DNA of 64,000 nucleotides from Sorghum bicolor (Eukaryota; Streptophyta; Magnoliopsida; Poales; Poaceae), in the NCBI RefSeq assembly GCF_000003195.3, contig NC_012878.2, forward strand, positions 55,676,629-55,740,628, read 5' to 3'. Positions within the stretch are counted from its first letter, which is position 1. Each line of letters starts with the position of its first letter. Below, one piece after another: positions 43,541 through 54,048 of this stretch. Both the position numbers and the translations under genes were made by a program. A model generated the notes under the pieces. It saw only the letters and a list, made by a program, of their open reading frames with translations. It did not search any database and was not told the origin of the DNA.

Positions 43541-44586
43541 TTGTCAATTCGGAATCTTGATTTCGCAGGGGTCGACCATGCACAGTACGTTGCAGCTTGC
43601 AATTACAACCGCGCAGCATCTAGTGGGACCTTCATGTTTTCATCATTAGTGGACTTATGTTTTTGCCAGGAAATACTTGGAGGGTATTTATTATTGAGTA
43701 CTAGAATCATTTGGCAAATATTAAGTATTTACCACTCAAGAATGTTGAAATAAGAAATAAACCCACACATGCTTCAAATGTCACCTTGTACGAGTAGCAT
43801 ATAGTATTATAAAAATTATAAACTCTTTTGTTGACCTTGTCCAATTTGTATGGGTGTACCGACCATGGTTGGCCGTTGTTAACACCCCATTAGTATAAAG
43901 ATGCTACTTCCTCCTGGTTTTCATCAATTTGTTACAAAATCAATGTTGTATTGAAAGTTATTAGAACAGAAATCTATCACAAGATCCCTGAACTCTTAAT
44001 CTTCTAACTTGTCTTTGTGTATCATTTGGATCCTATACTTTTATTTGAATTGCTAATTTTAGGTCCTTGAAGTTGTCTTGATCTGTCATCCGAGAACCTG
44101 TCATTGTGTGTCAATTAGACTTGATCTACTCCACGTCATGACATCACATGCTATAACAATTGGATCCACATCTCATTCTTGACTGCCGCAGGAACTTAAT
44201 GAGAGAGCAATCGTTTACCTACCTCATCCATTTAAGGAGCACTTAACTTTGTGGTCTTTGATGTGAAGGATGATGAGATGTGAAGTTGGTGATAGAAGAA
44301 ATAACAATGTTTAGTTTAGATTTATAGTTCAATTTTTCTAAAAATAAAATTGTTTCTGATTCACCAAACATGTTCTTATCTCTTTCTAAAGGAATATAGG
44401 TCTAAATACCGCTCATGCATTTTACACTACCATATAAATTTTGAAATACATGGTAGGATCGTTATCCTTTTCACTTGGTAAAAATTCTACTATCCTAATA
44501 AGACTAGAGAATATGGATTGGGACATTGACAACGTTGCCCCTAAGTAGCTTAATGCCAGAAAGCAAGATTTTTCCATGATGTCTTA
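43541..44586. other. Intergenic sequence right of the LINE
   Basis: This continues the host DNA interrupted by the LINE. No gene is seen. Old transposon sequence may be present around 43950-44300, but no termini were found. Confidence 0.45.
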
Positions 44587-44817
44587 GGCCTTGTTTAGTT
44601 CCAAATTTTTTTAGAAAATTGACACTGTAGCGCTTTCGTTTGTATTTGACAAATATTGTCTAATCATAGACTAATTCAAAAGATTCGTCTCGTCAATTCA
44701 AATCAAACTGTGCAATTAGTTTTTATTTTTGTCTATATTTAATACTTCATGCATATGTCTAAAGATTCGATGTGACGGGGAATCTGAAAAATTTTGCAAA
44801 ATTTTTTAGGAACTGAC
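44587..44817. mobile_element. Tourist-like MITE, copy 13, right end damaged, next to the choline kinase promoter
   Basis: The left end GGCCTTGTTTAGTTCC is intact and preceded by TTA. The right end reads GGAACTGACC instead of GGAACTAAACAAGGCC, as if ~7 bp were lost. It ends ~125 bp upstream of the TATA-like box. Confidence 0.8.
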
Positions 44818-44942
44818 CAAAATGAAAGGTTTATGCAGAATAAAGACAATACTTGAGGGTGAATCTGCAAGCCCGCAACTGCAAGAAAGTGGAATTTGTA
44901 TAAACACAATAAAAAAAAATAAATCCACCACCCGTACAACTC

Positions 44943-44950
44943 TATTTATA
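44943..44950 (+). promoter_or_regulatory. TATA-like box of the choline kinase gene
   Basis: TATTTATA lies ~196 bp upstream of the start codon, followed by C-rich leader sequence. Confidence 0.5.
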
Positions 44951-45145
44951 CCCGCGCCCCTCGCCTCTCGCCCAGAGGCCAGTGTGGCAGAGACAGAGAC
45001 GAAACGAAGCCAGGCAAAGGACGCGCGCGCACGAACGGCTCGCTCTCCGATACCCTCACACCCAGATCCCTCTCGTTTCAGGAAAAAAGCAAAGATTCCG
45101 CCGTCCGATCCCGAGCCACTCCGCTCCGTTGATTCGGGCTCGGGC

Positions 45146-48100
45146 ATGGCGCCGACGCCGAACCAGAGCCAGCAGCAGCAGCAGCAGCAGCAGAGTCCGG
45201 CCGAGGCGGCTCCGGTGCCGACTGCGCGGAGCATCCCGGACGAGGCGCGGCGGCTGCTGCACGAGCTGGCGGCGGCGTGGGAGGACGTGGCCGTGGCCGG
45301 GTGCGGCGGGCGGCGGGAGCCCGAGGTGGTGCCGCTCAAGGGCGCCATGACCAACGAGGTGTACCAGGCGCGGTGGGCCATCACCACCACCACCGGCGGC
45401 GGCGGCGCCGAAGCGGGCAGGGACGCGCGGACCGTGCTGGTGCGGGTGTACGGGGAAGGCGTCGACCTGTTCTTCGACAGGGAGGACGAGGTGCGCACGT
45501 TTGAGTTCATGTCGCGGCACGGACTCGGCCCGCGCCTCCTCGGCCGCTTCCCCAACGGCCGCGTCGAGGAGTTCATCCACGCCAGGGTGCGCATTCTTCG
45601 CTTCTTGTCATCATCTTCTTCATCTTCATCATCACTCGTTTTGTCTCCTCCACTGCTTCTAGGACCGATCCTTCTTGTTTTCTACTAGTATATGCCCTTA
45701 CCATTCTTTTGAATCCTACTAGTTTAACATACTTCTAAAACTCTTTTTCGGAAGGAATCTGTATCTTCTCTAGTTCTTTGGAATCTTTCGGTACCTTTTG
45801 CTGGCTGGGTAACATGGAAATTAGTAAATGGGAGTCTTGATCATATTGTTAAAGCGCTCCGTTTAAACATTCGCTAATAGCATCATAAAAAGTTTTCCTT
45901 TATTTATTATAGGAAGAGCCGAGGGAGATCGTTTAAAGTTTCAACAAACAGAAAACATTTTATTATTTCTTCTTAGTGGATGAATAAACACATTCCTCTA
46001 CCAGCATGCTTTCAACTAACGTGTTGATATGAGGTTGTCTTGCTTTTACACCTTCCTCCCTTATGATGTAGATATGAACTGTACTGCCATAAATTTCAAC
46101 AGTTTGGCCTTTGGAATCTTATCCGAAAACGATCATTTAGGTCTGAAGTCAATAATGAACTAAAGAATTCAATACCAGTGCCACGGTTTTTTCTACACTT
46201 TTTGAGATTTGCATTGTGTATTTTAAATTGTTTCCTTGATATCGTCTCTGAGATATATACTTGCCGTGGCAGAAAACAGCGAAATATTTTATTCTGATTC
46301 GCAAGGCTAACAAGCTGTTGTCACTTGTTAACGTTGAAATTGCTTTACAATTCAGGACACAGAGACGTTAACAGGTCAACATTTGAAAATTTTGTGTATC
46401 TACTTTGGTTAATTACTCAACAAGACTAGGTCAGAGTGTTGAAGTTAATTGGCTTTTCAGGAGAAAAGGTGTGAGTAGAAAATTGGTTAAAGCATCACTC
46501 TTTGGTCTTTGTTTTCCTTTTCATTGTACCGTTTTAAAAACAAAAGGCATCATGTTCCGTCTCCTTGCTAAATACAAAGGACAAAACTTGCAGCACTGTA
46601 ATTCGTAGTTACCATGAGAATTGGATATCTTAGTACTAGTAGGATGTGGATCCCATTTTGTTAGTTGACGTAGCTACTCCTTTCAGACACTTTCAGCTCC
46701 TGATCTACGTGATCCGGAGATTTCAGCTATTATAGCCTCCAAATTGAGAGAATTTCACAGCCTTGACATGCCTGGTTCAAAATATGTGCTCATTTGGGAA
46801 AGATTAAGGTACTGCTGTTTTTTTCCCTAAACAGTTGTTCTGGTGTAGCATATTGTAAAACAAAACTGATCATCAAAGTGAAGTACTGATTGCAACAGTG
46901 CCTTGTTTCCGCTAGGAACTGGCTCAAAACTGCCAAGAGCTTGTACTCCTCTGATGAAGCCAAAGAGTTCTGCTTGGATAGCATGGAGGAGGAGATCACC
47001 GCGTTGGAGAATGAATTCTCAGAGGAATGCGAGCGTGTAGGATTTTGCCATAATGATCTCCAGTATGGAAATATCATGATTGATGAAGAGACCAAATTGT
47101 TGACCATTATTGTAAGTTCTTGTTACTTGGCGTGTGTTTGGTTCACTAATTATGTTAATTCATACACGTTGCTGCACATGCTTTAAGTCTGACATATGTT
47201 TCTGAATCGTAAGCTTTGCTTCATCTTTAACTGACTATCCCATCTGACTTAGGCCTTGTTTAGATGTGAATTTTTTTTGAATTTCGCTACTGTAGCACTT
47301 TCGTTTGTTTGTGGCAAGTATTGTCCAATCATAGACTAACTAGAGTCAAAAGATTCGTCTCGTGATTTACAGGCAAATTGTGTAATTAGTTTTTGTTTTG
47401 GTCTATATTTAATGCTTCATGCATATGCCGCAATATTCGATGTGATGGGAATCTTGAAAACTTTTTGGTTTATGGGTGAACTAAACAAGGCCTTATCCTG
47501 AATAGTTGGAAAATATATTGTTATGATCTTACTTAATTTCTTGCCTGACACCTTTGCAGGACTACGAGTATGCAAGTTTTAACCCTGTTGCCTATGACAT
47601 CGCAAACCATTTCTGTGAGATGGCTGCAGACTACCATTCAGAAAAACCGCACATATTGGACTACAGTAAATATCCAGGTACTGAATATATTTGAAGCTAT
47701 GGATCTGTAGATTGTTATTTTCCTCTTGGATGTCTTGATGGGGCTATGTTTGTTCACTTATCCTGCTCATATTGCGACAGATACCAATGAGCGGAAGAAA
47801 TTTGTGCAGACATACCTGAGCTCCTCAGGTAATCTAATGTTTATCTCCTTACCGGTTTTTAGGAATATGTCTTTATCAGTTTTAGAAAATAAATTCTCTT
47901 TCTGATTCCCTGCAATCCCTACCAGGTGAGGAATCTGAAGTGGAGGTAGAGAACCTGATCAAAAGCATTGAGAACTACACCCTTGCCAGCCATCTAGTTT
48001 GGGGCCTCTGGGGAATAATTTCGGTGGGTTTGCTCATGCAGTTTTCATTATTCGTCTTACCTACATACCAGAATAGCAAGCATGTACGCCATTCACTCAT

Positions 48101-48230
48101 CTAAATCTCACATCCTCTGGCTGTGCAGGATCATGTCAACGATATCGACTTCGACTATAAGGAATATGCGAGGCAGAGGTTCGAGCAGTACTGGCTGAAG
48201 AAGCCGACCATCCTAACTTCTGACTGCTGA
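45146..48230 (+). CDS. Choline/ethanolamine kinase
   Basis: Exons: 45146-45586, 46687-46808, 46916-47111, 47560-47677, 47781-47828, 47926-48023, 48129-48230; 374 residues, close to the usual plant length. The N-terminus has a poly-Gln stretch (CAG/CAGCAG run). Domain landmarks are [12 protein letters not shown] (glycine-rich loop region, ~residues 68-80), [11 protein letters not shown], Brenner's motif [12 protein letters not shown] with catalytic Asp235, and [20 protein letters not shown] with the metal-binding Asp254. Members phosphorylate choline (and often ethanolamine) with ATP, the first step of the CDP-choline route to phosphatidylcholine, in the cytosol. Start choice: the frame is open further upstream (44822), but the ATG at 45146 follows a TATA-like box and C-rich leader. 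Choline versus ethanolamine preference cannot be read from sequence alone; the overall pattern looks choline-kinase-like. Confidence 0.93.
45587..46686 (+). other. Intron 1 of the choline kinase gene (1100 bp)
   Basis: No transposon or gene recognised. It contains short T-rich runs only. Confidence 0.7.
47252..47492. mobile_element. Tourist-like MITE, copy 14, in intron 3 of the choline kinase gene
   Basis: The ends are GGCCTTGTTTAGATGTG and GAACTAAACAAGGCC, with TTA on both sides. It lies wholly within the intron (47112-47559). Confidence 0.9.
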
Positions 48231-50610
48231 ATAGAACCCGAGCATCAGGTTCTGCACTCCACCGATGGCCTCTGCTGTACATAGCTTGTCCATTCTTCTC
48301 TGCTCATTGAGGATTGAGGTCTGTCCCTGGGCACAAGGTTGTTAAGAAAGGCTGGACCTAGAGGCCAGGTCAGGCATTCAGGGAAATCACTCGGTTGTTA
48401 ATAGTGTAAGGCGAGAGATTGTTGATAAAACCCTGGCTGCTTGTTGTATGATGGTATGTATGATCACTTCGTGTATGTGTGCTTGGTTAGTGGCTAGCTT
48501 AGTGCTGCCTTTGTGTCTTCAGTGTATGGGAAATATATGTATGGACAATCAGATAAAGATCACTGCAGGTTCTGTACCTGTATTTGGTGCATGTTGAGAA
48601 TGGTAGAATCAGTGGTACCAGTTACATTACATCACTAACTACAGCCTGAATAAGTGAACATTAGTCTCTCCTATTAAAATGCCAAATAGCTAACTCTATA
48701 GCTAAAAGTAGCCTACATCATATGCATCGGTGATCTTTAAAGTTGCATTCGCACACCAAGATGATGCCACTAGCATTACATGCATTGTCTGGGTCACCTT
48801 TCCATTGCTGGATCATCTTAAGGGCCTTCGCCACCTCTGGTTGGTCTTTCGCAAGGCTCGTCGACAATGTAAAATTGGTAGGCACACAGGCCATATGTTC
48901 CTGCCATGCATTTGAAACAGACAAACGAGAATCAAATGGCTCATTCTCCTTACCATTTCCCTTGAAAAGAGAATAGTGTCAACCCATGCTGAGTTCTGCC
49001 TCAGATCCCTTGTTTAGGATTTCATGGTAAATCATTCTGCAAGGGTTGGCACCCTACTTGCCTATCATCACATCAATGCGACCGTCCATAAGGGGCAGAA
49101 CAAAATCTGTTCAATTTGATCTAGATGGTGTCATTGTTTAATATCTTGACACCAAATTAGCTGAGTTAAATCCAACATGGAACATGTCATAACAATAGTG
49201 CATTTTGGTACTATAGATGTTATATATTTTTCTATAAATTTGGTCAAAGTTAGAGAAGTTTGACTTAGGAGTTAGGACAGCTAAAATGACCTACATTTTG
49301 GAATCGGAGAAGTACTCCTTTTACAGGATATATTGAACTTTTTTTGCCACTGTTAAGAGTGGCACACTCCCAAATATCATCCTATTATGTGACTTCAGTA
49401 AGGCTAAATATTTGGGAGTTGCAGAAGAAGATGATACTTTGGAGTACACCACTCTTAAATCTTAAGAGTGACAAATAGCTAAATATCCCAATTTTTTTTC
49501 AGTAAGGCGCAATGAGTGTTGTTGAGTAGGAAAACTCATATGTGCAAACAATATGAAAAGCACACTATTGGAGTCCAGGCAAATATATATTTATCAAGTA
49601 TTAATAAAAGCTAGGTACAAATATCAGAACCGTGTAATGCTTTCATCTTGCTGCACTCACATTATCATGTAATGGTGTGCTGCTCCATTATCTTTGTACA
49701 GCCTGATCTTCAGCTTGAGTCTCCACGCATTCCTAATTCAGTAAAACCCAAAATCCACTTCATCAATCAAAAACAGAAAATAATTTCTAATTGATGAGAT
49801 CTTGAGAAAACCAAAATCGCACCGAGACACCCTTACATTTATGATTTTCCTACATTTCCAGAGCAGGGTGCCAGAATGCTTTCTTTGCACCAACAGTTCA
49901 TCCAGCTTGCTGAACATTTGACAATGTGTCATGACTAGCTTATCTTGAACATCAACCCCGAAAATGAGGGATGCATCACCTTTCTGGACATCAAGTTGAA
50001 CTTAGACCTGCGATTTCTTCTCCTTGATAGAATGCAAACATTGCTCTCCCTCTTGCTTATATTGCCTTCAGACAACAAACACCGTGGCTTGAGGAATTAC
50101 CTAGTTATATGATAAATAGTCAAAGAAAGAAGGGACTTATAATCAGGCCAAAGAAATAAAATCACTAGCTAGAAGCTTCAGTAAGTAAACTACAACTACT
50201 AACATTCCAAAGTACTGTAAGACACAAATCATAATATATGGAACTATTGTATTTCTCTAAAGATCAAATACAAACCCTGATGGTATGAAGCATGATCATG
50301 ATCCACTATGGTTAGTCTACCTTTTTCATAGAGCATACCAACATAATAGTATATATGCTTACCATCCTTTTGTTTCTTGGTGAGAGCTCATCAGTAATAT
50401 CCAAGTATTATACTGTAGTTCTTATCATGTCAAGTATCACAGTTTTAGTTGGTCACTGAAAGCTATGTGAATTATGGTCTTCTGCAGGTCACTGCAAACC
50501 CTTGTTCTGCAATATTGCTAGATGATGTTACTATGCTATACATGGTATTTCTGTATCCAGTTAATTCATTCTGTGGCACCGTCATTTAATGCAAAATTAT
50601 CCAAAAATCA
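48231..50610. other. Intergenic region between the choline kinase and PPR genes
   Basis: The first ~350 bp are probably the choline kinase 3' UTR. At ~49200-49315 a half Stowaway-like sequence remains (AAATTTGGTCAAAG ... CCTACATTTTGGAATCGG). At ~49350-49480 AAGAGTGGCACACTCC and ACCACTCTTAAATCTTAAGA form a loose inverted repeat. No other gene is seen, although this is the longest gene-poor stretch between two genes here. Confidence 0.5.
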
Positions 50611-52944
50611 CTATCCATCCCCAACAAGAAAAGCTTGTAGCTTGTTTCCACTCTGCACCCAGCTATAGGCTGGATTTTTCTGCACCTTCCTTGATTTCAT
50701 TAATGTCTTGATCTCATTTGCTTCATTCCACATTCCAGATTCAGAATACATGTTTCTCAGCAGAGTATAGTAGCCTGAGTGCTCAGGCTTCAACTCAAAC
50801 AAATGCTCTGCTGCCAGTCGTGCTAGTTCAATGTCTCCATGTATACGGCAAGAGCCAAGCAATGCTCCCCAAACATCAGAATTAGCAGGAAAAGGCATGT
50901 TTGTGATTATTTCAACAGATTCACTCAGTTGTCCAGCACGCCCAAGAAGATCTACCATGCAAGCATAGTGCATTTGCTGTGGCTTAATATTTTGAGCGAT
51001 CATTTGACTGAAGTACTTCTTTCCTCTGTCTACAAGCCCACCATGGCTACATGCTGACAATACTGCAATATAAGATACATGATCATAATCGACGCCATCA
51101 TCCTTCATTAAATCAAACAATTCGAATGCAACATCAATTTGACCATGCATCCCATATCCCAAGATCATAGTGTTCCATGAAGCAACATCCTTTCGTGTAA
51201 TCCTATTGAAGATCTTTGAAGCAGTAGCAAGCATTCCACCTTTAGTGTACAAGTCCAGCAACGAATTAGCCAGAAAAGGGTGAGTGTTTAACAATCTCCT
51301 CACTAAAACACCATGGATTTCTTTTCCTTGCTTAAATGCAGAAAGATTAGCACATGCTGAGAGACAACCCATGAAGGAAACAGCATCATACTCGATTCCA
51401 GCAGATCTCATCTGCTGAAAAAGATGAAGAGATTCAAAACAGCATTGACTCTGTGAGTAACCCACGATCAAAGTGTTGTATGACACATCGTCCTTCTCTG
51501 ATCTGTCAAAGATATCTTGTGCCACGCTCAGCTGCCCACACTTGGCATATACATCAATCAGAGCATTGGATACAAACAGATCAGACATCAAGCTTCTGTG
51601 GATTGACCATGCATGGATCTGCTTCCCCATCTTTACAGAGGCCACCCTTGAACAGGCTGGAAGCAGATTCACTAGGGTGAATGAATTTGGGCATTCCCCA
51701 TTCTTCTGCATCTCGATGACAAGGCTGAAAGCTTCGGTCTCAGCTCCATTTTGTGCAAGATTTGCAATCATTGCATTCCATGAGACCACATTTCGTCCCT
51801 CAATATTCTCGAAGATAGCAGATGCTTTCTCCAAACAACCAAACTTAGCATACATATCCATAAGTGAGTTGGCAATGAAAATATCAGATTCCATTGCTCT
51901 CCTTATACTGTACCCATGCACCTCCTTCCCCAAATGAAAATAACCAAGATCAACCAAAGCAGGCAGCAAACTTGATAAGGTAACAGATCCCGGTGTGACT
52001 TCATGTTCTGACATTACCCTAAACATTTCCAGCACATCTTCATGAAACCCTGCATGAGCAAAGCAACCTAATGCAGAATTCCAAGAAACCTCATTCTTTT
52101 CTTGCATTCCATTAAACACTCTCATTGATGACTCCAAGTCTCCAAATTTCCCATACATATCCACCAGTGCATTACCGAGGTTCACCACAGAGTCAAGTCC
52201 AGATTTCAACACCAAACCATGGACAGACAACCCAAACCCCTCATCACGCTCCGTGCCACAGGCAGGCACTACTGACACCAAACTCGCGACATTCACCGGG
52301 ATCCCGCTCCTCATCATCCCCACCACTGCGCGCTTTGCATCCTCCAGCATCCCATTCGTCAGCAATGCCGACACAAGTGAGTTCCACGAGACGATGTCCC
52401 GCGCAGGCATCTCGTCGAACACCCTGCGTGCATCGGCCGCGCGGCCGCGCGCCGCGTAGAACGTGACGAGCGTGTTGCCAGCAAAGACGTCCGCGAGTAG
52501 GAGACCACGCCGGAGAGCGGCGGCGTGGAGCTCGGCGCCCTTGGCAGGGTGCTCCGCCTCGGCAACGACGGCGGCAGCGGCGGCGTGGAGGGCGAAGGGG
52601 AAGGTGCGGTCGTCCGGGCGCACGCCGGAGCGGACCATACAGTTGTACACCCGCAGGGCCTCGCTGGGGAGGCCGGCAGAGGCGAGCGCGCGGGAGAGCG
52701 AGTTCCAGAGGAAGGCGGAACGGAGCCGGAGCGGGTGGTGGCGGAGGATGAGGCGCGCCGACGGGATATCGCGTAGCGCGGCGTACGAGAGAAGCAGCGC
52801 GCCTGCTAGCGGGAGGGAGGCGGTGAGGGCGCCGGAGACAAGGGAGGCGGCGTGGGCGCGGCGGAGGAGGAGGCTGTTGCCGCCGCATTGGTGGAGGCGG
52901 AGAACGTGCTCGTGGAGGGACGCGGCGGGGCCGGGCTCCCGCAT
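50611..52944 (-). CDS. PLS-type pentatricopeptide repeat protein, E class
   Basis: This single-exon frame codes for 777 residues, starting MREPGPAASLHEHVLRLHQ. P, L and S motifs run from ~residue 55 to ~690 (examples: NTLVTFYAARGRAADARRVF, DIVSWNSLVSALLTNGM, SLMDMYAKFGCLEKASAIF, VLSACSHGGLVDRGKKYFSQ). An E motif follows (VWGALLGSCRIHGDIELARL, GYYTLLRNMYSESGMWNEA, KNPAYSWVQSGNKLQAFLV). The protein stops at VGDG, where a DYW deaminase would start in DYW-class members. E-class PPRs act in organelles and select C-to-U editing sites, recruiting a deaminase in trans. The GC content falls from a very GC-rich start to ~45% at the 3' end, as is common in grass genes. It is head-to-head with THG1. Confidence 0.92.
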   Translation of the reverse strand: MREPGPAASLHEHVLRLHQCGGNSLLLRRAHAASLVSGALTASLPLAGALLLSYAALRDIPSARLILRHHPLRLRSAFLWNSLSRALASAGLPSEALRVYNCMVRSGVRPDDRTFPFALHAAAAAVVAEAEHPAKGAELHAAALRRGLLLADVFAGNTLVTFYAARGRAADARRVFDEMPARDIVSWNSLVSALLTNGMLEDAKRAVVGMMRSGIPVNVASLVSVVPACGTERDEGFGLSVHGLVLKSGLDSVVNLGNALVDMYGKFGDLESSMRVFNGMQEKNEVSWNSALGCFAHAGFHEDVLEMFRVMSEHEVTPGSVTLSSLLPALVDLGYFHLGKEVHGYSIRRAMESDIFIANSLMDMYAKFGCLEKASAIFENIEGRNVVSWNAMIANLAQNGAETEAFSLVIEMQKNGECPNSFTLVNLLPACSRVASVKMGKQIHAWSIHRSLMSDLFVSNALIDVYAKCGQLSVAQDIFDRSEKDDVSYNTLIVGYSQSQCCFESLHLFQQMRSAGIEYDAVSFMGCLSACANLSAFKQGKEIHGVLVRRLLNTHPFLANSLLDLYTKGGMLATASKIFNRITRKDVASWNTMILGYGMHGQIDVAFELFDLMKDDGVDYDHVSYIAVLSACSHGGLVDRGKKYFSQMIAQNIKPQQMHYACMVDLLGRAGQLSESVEIITNMPFPANSDVWGALLGSCRIHGDIELARLAAEHLFELKPEHSGYYTLLRNMYSESGMWNEANEIKTLMKSRKVQKNPAYSWVQSGNKLQAFLVGDG

Positions 52945-54048
52945 TTGTTTGCTGCCTTGCTGGTTGCGCGCGCGGCGGACCTCGGAAACACCTCTAGCCG
53001 TAGAATGTTATCAGAACAGAACACCGCTCAGCATTTGATTCGACTTTTAGCTAGCAATATCGTTCTACGGGGCCTAATGCACGAACACACGTTCGGATTC
53101 AAATTATATAAGTACGCATTTCATTTTTATTATGTTTTAAATCAAAATTTTCTAACCTTAATCAAATTAGTAGAAAAATATATTCTACAAGCGCAAAAAA
53201 CAAATCCGTAAAAATATTTTTTTTTCATAGAAAAACTAAGAAAACTAATTTAATGTTATAGATGGCGAATTTATCTATAAATCTAGTTAGAAAATACAGA
53301 AATTCGAATTATGGAAGTTAGAAGAAAACCCAAAATGTAGAACGGAGTTAGGCCTTGTTTAGTTCCAAAAATTTTGTTTTTTCATAACATCGAAACTTTA
53401 GACGCATACGCATTAAATATAGATAAAAATAACTAATTATATAGTTTATATATAATTTGCAAGATATTTTTTTTTAAACTTAATTAATCTATAATAATTG
53501 AATACTAATTATCAAATACAATAAAAATATTATTGTAGCTAAATTCAAAAATTTGCCCGAACTAAACAAGACCTTAGTAAAGAAAAAGCCAGTTTGGCCC
53601 GTTGGAAGGTTTCGTGCCTTCGTCACGACGGTTGGGCCTTGGACTGTTCACGTTCACAGGCCCATATCTCTTCTACCTCCTCCCCAAGCCGCCGGCGGCG
53701 GCCTTCGATTTGCAGGCAGCCAAGGTACGCCGCCGGAATTCACCTCTGCGCGCGAGGGGTGCAGGGCACCTTTACGTCGCTGGGAGCCCCGCGCTTCGGT
53801 TCGCCTCCCCCGCACTCCCGGCTTCCCAGCTCCCACCACAGCACATCCTGCTCGTTCCCCCTCCCCACGCGCCACGCCTACGCACGCCGCCGCCCCCTCC
53901 GACGCGCTAGTTCGCTAGTTCCATCGGTTCAGTGGGCACTCCGAAGCCTCGGTTCGGTGCCTTCTCTGCTACTTTCCCACCTGAAGCTTAGCTCTAGGAA
54001 CAGCCGAACAAGGCGTGTCTAGTTGTGTACATTTGGGGGGAGGGAGTG
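52945..54048. other. Shared upstream region of the PPR and THG1 genes
   Basis: The two divergent genes are 1104 bp apart. The region holds a MITE at 53351-53573. From ~53600 it is GC-rich with C/T-rich stretches, presumably the THG1 promoter and leader. Open frames at 53553-54022 overlap in several frames and show no domain. Confidence 0.55.
53351..53573. mobile_element. Tourist-like MITE, copy 15, between the divergent PPR and THG1 genes
   Basis: The ends are GGCCTTGTTTAGTTCC and GAACTAAACAAGACC, with TTA on both sides. Confidence 0.88.

Noticed and set aside
44822..45145. Upstream extension of the choline kinase frame to an ATG at 44822
   Set aside because: That ATG lies at the end of a MITE and upstream of the TATA-like box; the extra ~108 residues are basic and low-complexity. 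The ATG at 45146 gives the usual family length.
52125..53038. Long open frames antisense to the second PPR gene
   Set aside because: They are shadows of the GC-rich PPR 5' end and have no domain content.
53553..54022. Extra exons or a small gene in front of THG1
   Set aside because: Three overlapping frames of similar length in C-rich leader sequence, without conserved motifs, are better explained as 5' UTR.
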